Shown one piece after another: positions 22,773-29,908 of a DNA stretch of 32,273 nt. Position 1 is the first letter of the stretch; every line of letters starts with the position of its first letter. The stretch covers positions 1 to 32,273 of the forward strand of contig JACOSB010000047.1 in NCBI GenBank assembly GCA_016179105.1. The letters run 5' to 3'. Made by a program: the position numbers and the translations under genes. The notes under the pieces were generated by a model, which was not told the DNA's origin, did no database searches, and saw only the letters and a list, made by a program, of their open reading frames with translations. The stretch is from Candidatus Acetothermia bacterium (GTDB lineage Bacteria > Bipolaricaulota > Bipolaricaulia > RBG-16-55-9 > DRXL01).

Positions 22773-24605
22773 ATGTTAACCCCACAAAGACGCGACGTGT
22801 CCGCCGGTGCTGTCGCAGGACTCTTGGGTGGCACTGTATTGAGCATAGCCATGGTCACTCAAGGCAATCTACCCGGATTACTGGGTCTTAAATTGCTGGA
22901 CCTTGGCCAGGCGCTGAATCTCGTTGTCATCGCGCTGCACTTGCTCATCGCCGCGCTGCTGGGGATGGGTTTTGGCGCGATCTTTCGCTATCAGCCTGGC
23001 GGTTACGCCGCCACCATCAGCAGCGGCTTGCTCTACGGGCTGCTCTGGTGGATCGTCGGCCCGCTGACCTTGATGCCCCTCTTGCTCGGCCAAGGTCCTA
23101 CCTGGTCTTTGAAGGAAGCCAACGCCGTCTTCTCTAGTTTGATTGGCCACTTACTCTATGGCGGCATTACTGCATTTAGTTTTTATTTGCTTATCTCTCT
23201 TTACTTGCGCGCGCGCCCTGAAACAGAAACAATCACTCCTCCACCTCAAGCGCCGACCAAGCGCATTGTGATCTTGGGTGGCGGCTTCGGCGGTGTGAGT
23301 ACAGCCCAACGCTTAGAAGAACTTTTTGCGCGCGAACCGAATGTTGACATTACTTTGGTCAGCCAGAGTAATTATCTCCTCTTCACCCCAATGTTGGCCG
23401 AAGTGGCGTCGAGCGGGCTGGAGCCGCAGCACATCAGTGCCCCCGTGCGTGCCTCCTGCCCGCGCACGCACTTTGTCCGTGCCGACGTCGAATCGATCGA
23501 CACCGATGAAAAAATCGTGCGCGTGCGCGTCGGGAAATCAGTTGCGAGTGAAGCGCTTTCGTATGACCATCTTGTGCTCGCGCTCGGATCGATCCCCAAT
23601 TATTTTGGACTGCCGGGTTTGGAAGCGAACTCGTTCACTCTAAAATCGTTGCACGATGCGACCAAACTGCGTAACCACGTGATCACTCTATTAGAAGAAG
23701 CAGATTCAGAGCCGAAGGCACAGAAGAGGCGCGAGTTGCTCTCATTCGTCGTCGCGGGCGGCGGCTTCGCCGGCACCGAGATGATCGCGGAACTTTTTGA
23801 TTTCGTCCATAGCGTGCGTCGTTACTATCCTCATATTCAGAGCGACGAGCCTCGCTTCGTGCTCGTGCACTCGCAGGACAGAATTTTACCCGAACTGAGC
23901 GCCGAGCTTGGGGCCTATGCGCTCGACAAATTACAAAAACGCGGCATCGAATTTTTCTTGAACGCGCGTGTCGCCGGAGCAACTCCAGAGAAAGTGATGC
24001 TGAATGACGGCCGTGAGATTCTCACCAAGACGCTCGTCTGGACGGCGGGCAATCAGCCGAACCCTGTGCTAAAGACGCTCCCGTGCGAGCACACCAAAGC
24101 CGGCGCCATCGTCGCCGAGCCCACACTTCAAGCCAAAGGGTTTACGAACCTCTGGGCTGTCGGAGACTGTGCTCAGATCCCGGATGTGCTGAATGCTGGA
24201 AAATTTCATCCGCCGACGGCACAGCACGCGCTGCGCGAGGGCAAAGTTCTGGCTGAGAACGTCGCGGCTGCGCTACGAGGCCAAACTCTAAAACCGTTCA
24301 AATTTAGGACTATCGGGATTCTCGTCGCGCTCGGCCATCGCACGGCCGCCGCAGAAGTTCGCGGCCGACGGTTCTCGGGCCTCTTGGCGTGGGTCATGTG
24401 GCGTACAATCTACTTCAGCAAGCTGCCCGGTCTAGAGAAGAAAGTTCGCGTCGCGTTCGACTGGGCGCTCGATCTCTTCTTTCCGCGAGACATCGTGCTC
24501 ACCTCGAACGTGCTGACTCCAACGCTCACTCAGATGATGGGCACGACTCAGATGAACGGCATAACTCCAGCAAAGCCAGCCACGGGAATGGCAAAGGAGA
24601 ATTAG
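22773..24605 (+). CDS. Type II NADH dehydrogenase fused to an N-terminal membrane domain
   Basis: Residues 1-145 form a four-helix membrane domain with YGLLWW (88-93), GPLTLMPL (96-103) and GHLLYG (125-130). After a proline-rich linker, residues 164-590 are an NDH-2-type flavoprotein: FAD motif ILGGGFGG (167-174), NAD motif AGGGFAGTE (328-336), AVGDCAQIPD near 468 and the C-terminal amphipathic region. NDH-2 oxidises NADH and reduces quinone without pumping protons and normally sits on the membrane by its C-terminus; here a true membrane domain is added in front. GAAGAGGAG precedes the ATG. The next gene, one base after the stop, is made of three copies of the same membrane domain. Confidence 0.87.
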   Translation: MLTPQRRDVSAGAVAGLLGGTVLSIAMVTQGNLPGLLGLKLLDLGQALNLVVIALHLLIAALLGMGFGAIFRYQPGGYAATISSGLLYGLLWWIVGPLTLMPLLLGQGPTWSLKEANAVFSSLIGHLLYGGITAFSFYLLISLYLRARPETETITPPPQAPTKRIVILGGGFGGVSTAQRLEELFAREPNVDITLVSQSNYLLFTPMLAEVASSGLEPQHISAPVRASCPRTHFVRADVESIDTDEKIVRVRVGKSVASEALSYDHLVLALGSIPNYFGLPGLEANSFTLKSLHDATKLRNHVITLLEEADSEPKAQKRRELLSFVVAGGGFAGTEMIAELFDFVHSVRRYYPHIQSDEPRFVLVHSQDRILPELSAELGAYALDKLQKRGIEFFLNARVAGATPEKVMLNDGREILTKTLVWTAGNQPNPVLKTLPCEHTKAGAIVAEPTLQAKGFTNLWAVGDCAQIPDVLNAGKFHPPTAQHALREGKVLAENVAAALRGQTLKPFKFRTIGILVALGHRTAAAEVRGRRFSGLLAWVMWRTIYFSKLPGLEKKVRVAFDWALDLFFPRDIVLTSNVLTPTLTQMMGTTQMNGITPAKPATGMAKEN

Positions 24606-24606
24606 T

Positions 24607-26067
24607 ATGAAGACGCAATTGCGAGAAATTTTGAAGAGTGCTATTTTGCCCGGAGCGCTTGCAGGTTTAGTCGGTGGCATTGTCTTCGGTCTGGCGCTGT
24701 ATAAACTCGGCGCGCTCTCGATGATTGCCCAGCTTGTGGGTGGCAGTACAGGAAAAGTCGGAATCGTTGTACATTTAATTATTGCTGCGATTATTGGATC
24801 GGGCTTCGGACTATTGATTTGGCATCAACGTGCCGGCATCGGCGAGACGCTCTTCTGGGGACTCACTTACGGAACGCTCTGGTGGTTTTTGGGCCCGCTC
24901 ACGCTCATGCCTCTTTTCCTAAAAGGCACGCTGGGTTGGGACCTCGCTTTTGTGCAATCCGCTTTTCCCAGTTTGCTAGGACACTTATTCTACGGAGTCA
25001 GCACGGCGTTGGCCTTTGTTCTCATCAAAAGAGACCGCATGGCTGAAGAGCCTTCATTTGGGTCAGTTATTCGTGGATTGTTGGCAGGTGTGCTCAGCGC
25101 ATGGTTTTTGGGTTCGATGCTCAACGCCCAAGGACAACTCAGTGCCTTCGCCGCGATGATGAATAGCGAATCTCAACTCGTCGCGTGGATCACACTCTTT
25201 ATCATAGGGGCGCTCGCAGGACTAGGATTTGTCTTACTCTATCCCCGCTCGACGGACACCTCGGGCGCGGGGCTCATTCGCGGCACTGTCTACGGATTCT
25301 TATGGTGGGCCATCGGCGCGTTGACCCTCCTACCTTTGATCGGCGGCACAGGCTTAGCCTGGTCGCTCGACGAAGCGCGACACGGGTTTGCGTTCTTGCC
25401 TGGATTTTTGCTTTTCGGTGCTCTGCTCGCCCTGCTCTATCAGTGGCTCGATGTCTTAGTGCGACTTTTGCTCTCGGATGAAATCGGAGAGAGAGAAGAT
25501 GAGGGCATCGGCACGCTCGGCTTGCGCGCGCTCGGCCGTGGCGCGCTTGCGGGCATCGTCGGCGGTCTGATCTTCACCCTCGTGATGATTCAAGTCGGAT
25601 TTCTCCCCACGGTCGCCAGCTTGATCGGTGCACAATCTGCTTTCACCGGTTTTATTGTGCATTTGGTCATCTCCATCTTGATCGGCGCAAGCTACGGGAT
25701 TCTTTTCCGAAAACAGAGCCAAGACCTTGGTTCTGCGCTCGGCTGGGGCGTCTCGTATGGATTCTTCTGGTGGATTCTAGGGCCGCTCACGTTGCTTCCC
25801 ATCTTACTCGGCGCAACGCCCGAATGGACGGTCGAAATCGCAACCAAATATCTCGCGAGTCTGATCGGTCACTTATCCTACGGAGCGGCGCTCGGTATTA
25901 TTTTTTACATCATGGAAACCCGGTTCAGCCCGTGGTGGGTCTCGCAGCATCACGCGCAGGCGGCCCGCATGGGACGCCGCAACGCGCAAGCCCTCACATC
26001 AGCGCCGGCGCTCTGGGCCTTTGTGGTCGTGATCGCACTTATCGTGCCGATCGTCTTGGGTAAATAA
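24607..26067 (+). CDS. Membrane protein of three tandem copies of the NDH-2-associated domain
   Basis: The 486-residue protein consists of three repeats at about residues 14-140, 155-285 and 308-436. Copy 1 has YGTLWW (88-93), GPLTLMPL (96-103) and GHLFYG (125-130), in exactly the register of the fused dehydrogenase. Copy 3 has YGFFWW, GPLTLLPI and GHLSYG; copy 2 keeps YGFLWW and GALTLLPL but has lost the GHLxYG box. A final helix follows. I do not know a function; close pairing with the dehydrogenase suggests they form one membrane complex, perhaps for quinone access. AAAGGAGA overlaps the end of the upstream gene, so the two are co-translated. Confidence 0.75.
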   Translation: MKTQLREILKSAILPGALAGLVGGIVFGLALYKLGALSMIAQLVGGSTGKVGIVVHLIIAAIIGSGFGLLIWHQRAGIGETLFWGLTYGTLWWFLGPLTLMPLFLKGTLGWDLAFVQSAFPSLLGHLFYGVSTALAFVLIKRDRMAEEPSFGSVIRGLLAGVLSAWFLGSMLNAQGQLSAFAAMMNSESQLVAWITLFIIGALAGLGFVLLYPRSTDTSGAGLIRGTVYGFLWWAIGALTLLPLIGGTGLAWSLDEARHGFAFLPGFLLFGALLALLYQWLDVLVRLLLSDEIGEREDEGIGTLGLRALGRGALAGIVGGLIFTLVMIQVGFLPTVASLIGAQSAFTGFIVHLVISILIGASYGILFRKQSQDLGSALGWGVSYGFFWWILGPLTLLPILLGATPEWTVEIATKYLASLIGHLSYGAALGIIFYIMETRFSPWWVSQHHAQAARMGRRNAQALTSAPALWAFVVVIALIVPIVLGK

Positions 26068-26081
26068 AAAAATCTGGTAGA

Positions 26082-26831
26082 ATGACTATGAAGACGCTTG
26101 AATACGTAGAGAGCCTAGAGATGATGAAAACGAAAAGTTTAAAAGAGATCCAGATTGTGCCCTCGATTCTGAGCGCGGACTTTGGACGCTTAGCGGAGGC
26201 TGTGATCGCGGCTGAACAGGGCGGTGCGGACTCCGTGCAGATCGACGTGATGGATGGGCAGTTCGTGCCTAATATTACGGTGGGTGCGCCGGTCATCGCG
26301 GCGCTCCGTCCTGTCACAAAAATACCATTGGATGTGCACTTGATGATCTCAGAACCCGGTCGTTATATTTCAGACTTTGTCAAAGCCGGCGCGGACATCA
26401 TCACGGCGCACATCGAAGCCTGCACGCACGCCCATCGGGTCATTCAACAAATAAAGAACGCAGGCGTTCATGCAGGCATCGCACTCAACCCCGCCACGCC
26501 CGCCGTGATGGTCCAAGAATTACTCGATGACGTGGATCTCGTTCTGGTGATGACCGTGAACCCTGGCTTCGGCGGTCAAGCTTTCATTCCCACGACTCTG
26601 CCTAAGATTCGCACGATTCGCGCGATGCTCGACCGGCGCGGACGCACGAATGTGCCCATTCAAGTCGACGGCGGCATCAGCACCGAGACGGCTCCCCTAG
26701 TAGTCGATGCGGGTGCACGCTCGTTGGTTGCTGGGTCGTCTGTCTACAATTCTCGCAGCTCGGTCGCCGACGCGATCAAGGCTCTTCGCCTAGCCGCTGC
26801 GAACGGGCTCACTCCGAAAAAACCCCGATAA
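26082..26831 (+). CDS. rpe: Ribulose-phosphate 3-epimerase
   Basis: The TIM-barrel protein has IVPSILSADFGRL, QIDVMDGQFVPNITVG, PLDVHLMI, VMTVNPGFGGQAFIP and VDGGI, all diagnostic of ribulose-phosphate 3-epimerase, which interconverts ribulose 5-phosphate and xylulose 5-phosphate with metal-binding His/Asp residues. The usual protein begins close to the IVPSILSADF strand, so the 26082 start gives about 24 extra residues; ATGs at 26121 or 26124 are more like the family length, but none has a strong ribosome site. It comes before glucokinase (24 bases) and fits with transketolase downstream. Confidence 0.93.
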   Translation: MTMKTLEYVESLEMMKTKSLKEIQIVPSILSADFGRLAEAVIAAEQGGADSVQIDVMDGQFVPNITVGAPVIAALRPVTKIPLDVHLMISEPGRYISDFVKAGADIITAHIEACTHAHRVIQQIKNAGVHAGIALNPATPAVMVQELLDDVDLVLVMTVNPGFGGQAFIPTTLPKIRTIRAMLDRRGRTNVPIQVDGGISTETAPLVVDAGARSLVAGSSVYNSRSSVADAIKALRLAAANGLTPKKPR

Positions 26832-26855
26832 TAATTATTTTTTGAGAGATTTTCT

Positions 26856-27857
26856 ATGAAGACCAATCAGAACCTTTTGTTGGCGGGAGACCTCGGCGGA
26901 ACGAAGACTAATTTGATGATTTTTTCGTCTGAGATAGGACCACGAGAGCCGCTCAAAGAAGCTACTTTCCCCAGTGCACAATATCCCAGCCTTGAAGCGC
27001 TTGTGAGTGATTTTTTGTCTCAAGCAAATCTGAAAATCGAGCGCGCGAGCTTCGGGGTCGCCGGCCCGGTTGTTTCTGGCCAAGCCAAGATTACGAACCT
27101 CCCTTGGGTGATGAACGAGACTCAACTTAGCAAAGCTCTGAATCTCTTCTCGGTGCGATTGTTGAATGATCTGAAAGCGATCGCCTGTGCTGTGCCTCAC
27201 CTGCAGCCAGAAGATGTCGCTACCCTGAACGCAGGCGAACCCGTTAAGGGTGGCCCGATGGCTGTCATCGCTCCCGGCACGGGTCTAGGCGAAGCCTTTC
27301 TCATCTGGAACGGCTCACGCTACCGAGCGCACGCCTCCGAGGGTGGCCACGCAGACTTTGCTCCCAATAATTCTCTTGAGGCCGAACTCTACAAATTTCT
27401 CGAAAAGCACTTTGGACACGTGAGCTACGAGAGAGTCTGCGCCGGTATAGGCATTCCGAATATTTACGCGTTTCTCCAAGAATCCGGCTATGCCGAAGAA
27501 CCAGCGTGGCTTGCCAAGCAGCTTGCGACGGCCAAAGACCCGACACCCATCATCATGAACGCGGCGATGGATGGAAAAAGGCTGTGCAAGCTCTGCACAA
27601 AAACCCTAGAAATCTTCGTCGCAGTGCTTGGAGCCGAGGCAGGCAATCTCGCCCTCAAAGTGCTTGCGACGGGGGGCATTTATTTGGGCGGTGGCATCCC
27701 TCCGCGCATCATGCCCGTTCTCAAGCAAGAGCAGTTTATGAAATCTTTTCAGGGCAAGGGACGCTTATCAAACTTGATGGCCAAGATGCCGGTGCATGTG
27801 ATTCTGAACCCCAAAGCCGCACTGCTCGGCGCGGCCTACGCCGGACTGGAGAACTAA
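26856..27857 (+). CDS. glk: Glucokinase
   Basis: A 333-residue protein of the bacterial Glk family (ASKHA fold): the ATP phosphate loop AGDLGGTKTNLMIF near residue 10, FGVAGPVV, LLNDLKAIA with the catalytic aspartate, APGTGLGEAFL and SEGGHADFAP for glucose binding, and ATGGIYLGGG near the C-terminus. It phosphorylates glucose from the glucan-degrading enzymes to glucose 6-phosphate. With gdh broken by the insertion sequence, this would be the main visible entry route for glucose. It is in line with rpe. Confidence 0.93.
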   Translation: MKTNQNLLLAGDLGGTKTNLMIFSSEIGPREPLKEATFPSAQYPSLEALVSDFLSQANLKIERASFGVAGPVVSGQAKITNLPWVMNETQLSKALNLFSVRLLNDLKAIACAVPHLQPEDVATLNAGEPVKGGPMAVIAPGTGLGEAFLIWNGSRYRAHASEGGHADFAPNNSLEAELYKFLEKHFGHVSYERVCAGIGIPNIYAFLQESGYAEEPAWLAKQLATAKDPTPIIMNAAMDGKRLCKLCTKTLEIFVAVLGAEAGNLALKVLATGGIYLGGGIPPRIMPVLKQEQFMKSFQGKGRLSNLMAKMPVHVILNPKAALLGAAYAGLEN

Positions 27858-28318
27858 GATTATGCACGACGTGCCCATGATGCCACCTGCCATCTCGTTC
27901 AATTTTGAGTTTTCTTCTTTCGGTCTTGATCTTCCCGCTGAGGGCTTTGACCCTCTTGCGCCGCAGCGAGTCGATGGCTATGTCTTCAACGATGACGCAG
28001 CCGATGCAGGCGATGATGGCAAACGATAGATTTTGAATCCCTCGTGCTGCCCCGCTATAGTGGCTAGTATAGATGGGTAGGAATAAAGATATTCGTGATA
28101 AGATCGAGTCACATAAGCTGATGATAGCGAGCCCTGAAGTTAAAATTCGCGAAGAGCCCGCCAAGAGATTGAACGACTAGAGGAAACCTGGCCAGAGTGA
28201 ACTACTCTGCGAAAAATGTTTACTCGCACGCTCCGGACATTATACACAACGCTCGATGCTTGACGCGTGTGCTTCCCTATCGTATCCTCAATTGTGAACT
28301 TAGTTGATGAAAGGTTGA
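27858..28318. other. Gene-poor stretch, one possible gene remnant
   Basis: No convincing gene lies here. Open frames on both strands at 27862-28164 lack ribosome sites and known motifs, and the antisense one is low in complexity. A 35-codon frame at 28073-28180 (MGRNKDIRDKIESHKLMIA...) resembles the charged helical start of a small protein that has been cut short; I cannot name it. No tRNA, terminator or palindrome is evident. Confidence 0.4.
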
Positions 28319-28348
28319 GTCGCGGGCACGTTACGTCAGATTCAAGCC

Positions 28349-28603
28349 TTGGTTCACAATGGGCTTTACTACTTGACTGAACATGCTGATAGCGAAGCAA
28401 GTGCTGATGGTTTTAGTATCTTTGATATGGAATGCGCTATGCTCACCGGCAAGATTCGACGAATGTGGCCACGTACTGGCAAATACGAAATTGTTGGTTC
28501 TTCCTCAGACGGGCGAGCCCTCGGTATCGTCTGTCGAATCACAGATACCGGCAAGGTGCGAGTGATCACAGTCTATGAAGACAAACCGAAAAAAACCAGA
28601 TAA
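28349..28603 (+). CDS. DUF4258-family toxin-like protein
   Basis: The product resembles DUF4258 proteins, which share the RelE/MqsR-like fold: GLYYLTEHADSEASADGF, AMLTGKIRR, KYEIVGSSSDGRALGIVCRI and VRVITVYED. They are often paired with YgiT-type zinc-finger antitoxins as here, in the toxin-first order of mqsRA. The family likeness goes further upstream (LRQIQALVHNG from about 28331), but no ATG, GTG or TTG is found in frame between the stop at 28316 and TTG 28349. So the true start is either unusual or lost. It overlaps the next gene by 29 bases. Confidence 0.7.
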   Translation: MVHNGLYYLTEHADSEASADGFSIFDMECAMLTGKIRRMWPRTGKYEIVGSSSDGRALGIVCRITDTGKVRVITVYEDKPKKTR

Positions 28604-28862
28604 CGGAAAATCTTCCAATGGTTTCTGGGCAGGAGAACGCTGTGAGTACTGCTCTGGCTCGATAGTTGAAAAACGTGTTACGCTACTCCGCAAGATAGGC
28701 AAACAATACGTGCTGATTGAAAATGTCCCCGCTGGGGTTTGCATTGAGTGTGGCGCTCGCTATTATGCCGCCAATGTGCTGAAGATGGTCGAAGAAGCTC
28801 TGCGTGACCGCAAACAAGCTGATCGAGTGATTGAACTTCCTGTATATTCACTATCAGTTTAA
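28575..28862 (+). CDS. YgiT-type zinc-finger antitoxin
   Basis: The 95-residue protein has two CxxC pairs (CEYCSGSI and CIECGARYY), forming the zinc-binding domain seen at the N-terminus of MqsA/YgiT antitoxins, but no helix-turn-helix domain follows, so it is the short form. It presumably binds and blocks the DUF4258 protein. The pair lies between glucokinase and the aldolase genes and seems to be an insertion in a block of sugar-metabolism genes. Confidence 0.75.
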   Translation: MKTNRKKPDNGKSSNGFWAGERCEYCSGSIVEKRVTLLRKIGKQYVLIENVPAGVCIECGARYYAANVLKMVEEALRDRKQADRVIELPVYSLSV

Positions 28863-28893
28863 AATCATCCAAAATTCTCTTTTGATCATTAAG

Positions 28894-28921
28894 GTAAGAT
28901 CACTCACTTTCCCCCCATCTA
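28894..28921 (+). promoter_or_regulatory. Two-part promoter-like motif upstream of the aldolase-transketolase operon
   Basis: GTAAGAT (28894-28900), 15 bases, then CATCTA (28916-28921), 60 bases before the ATG. The same pair and spacing stand before the DM13 and DUF417 genes. The outer bases GGTAAGATC also match those before the DM13 gene. Confidence 0.5.
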
Positions 28922-28981
28922 AATCAATGAAGACGAATATTACAAAGATTTTCAACACCAGTGCTGCAGGAGGATTTTTTT

Positions 28982-29908
28982 ATGAATGAGCGTGTTCAAG
29001 AGATTCTAAGTTGGTACCACGGCGAAAACCCCGGCGTCCTCACGAACCTAGCCCGACTGCTCAACCACGGAAAACTAGCAGGCACCGGAAAACTTGTCAT
29101 TTACCCGGTCGACCAAGGCTTCGAGCATGGCCCGGCCCGCAGCTTTGCTCCCAACCCGCTGGCCTACGACCCTCATTTTCATTTTGAATTTCCTATCGAA
29201 TCGGGATGCAACGCCTACGCCGCTCCCTTGGGCTTTCTCGAAGCCGGTGCTGCGGACTTCGCCGGACAGATTTCTCTCATTCTGAAACTCAATAATCATG
29301 ACGTTTTGCAAGATGAAAAAGACCCTCTAGGCGCTCAGACGGCTACCGTCAAAGACGCTCTGAGACTGGGTTGCGTCGGCATTGGGTACACGATCTATCC
29401 CGGCACGGCCGAGCGACGCTTACAATACGAGCAACTGCGAGAACTCACCCGAGAAGCAAAAGCTGCTGGCTTGGCCGTCGTCGTCTGGTCTTATCCAAGA
29501 GGTAGTAGCTTAAGCAAAGAGGGCGAGACAGCTCTTGATGTCACGGCTTACGCTGCGCACATCGCGGCCGAGCTGGGCGCACATATCGTGAAAGTGAAGT
29601 TGCCTACTGCACATCTCGAACAGAGTGAAGCCAAGAAAGTTTATGAAAAGTACGAGATCCCGCGTGAGACGCTTGCTGATAGAGTGCGCCACGTCGTCCA
29701 AAGTACATTCAATGGACGGCGCATTATTATTTTCTCCGGCGGCGCGAAGAAAGAAGATGATAACGCTATACTTGATGAAGCCCGCGCGATTCGCGACGGT
29801 GGCGGATTCGGCTCGATCATTGGCAGAAACATATTCCAGCGCGACAAAGCGACTGCCTTTCGCTTACTCGACGGAATGATGAAGATTTACAAAGGAGAAA
29901 CGAAATGA
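28982..29908 (+). CDS. Class I fructose-bisphosphate aldolase (DhnA/archaeal type)
   Basis: I place the start at ATG 28982, nine bases after AGGAGG; the open frame reaches back to 28961 without cause. The 308-residue TIM-barrel protein has KLVIYPVDQGFEHGPARSF, GIGYTIYPG, VVVWSYPRG, and HIVKVKLPT with the probable Schiff-base lysine, all typical of the DhnA-type class I aldolases first known from Archaea and present in many bacteria. It splits fructose 1,6-bisphosphate, and with transketolase gives a short sugar-phosphate route. The stop overlaps the transketolase start (ATGA). Confidence 0.9.
   Translation: MNERVQEILSWYHGENPGVLTNLARLLNHGKLAGTGKLVIYPVDQGFEHGPARSFAPNPLAYDPHFHFEFPIESGCNAYAAPLGFLEAGAADFAGQISLILKLNNHDVLQDEKDPLGAQTATVKDALRLGCVGIGYTIYPGTAERRLQYEQLRELTREAKAAGLAVVVWSYPRGSSLSKEGETALDVTAYAAHIAAELGAHIVKVKLPTAHLEQSEAKKVYEKYEIPRETLADRVRHVVQSTFNGRRIIIFSGGAKKEDDNAILDEARAIRDGGGFGSIIGRNIFQRDKATAFRLLDGMMKIYKGETK

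Noticed and set aside
27736-28164. Minus-strand frame of 142 codons after glucokinase
   Set aside because: It overlaps the end of the glucokinase gene, has no ribosome site and its middle is low-complexity lysine-rich translation.
27858-28348. Possible tRNA or small RNA gene
   Set aside because: I found no cloverleaf with a T-arm GTTCRA motif and acceptor pairing here or elsewhere in the window.
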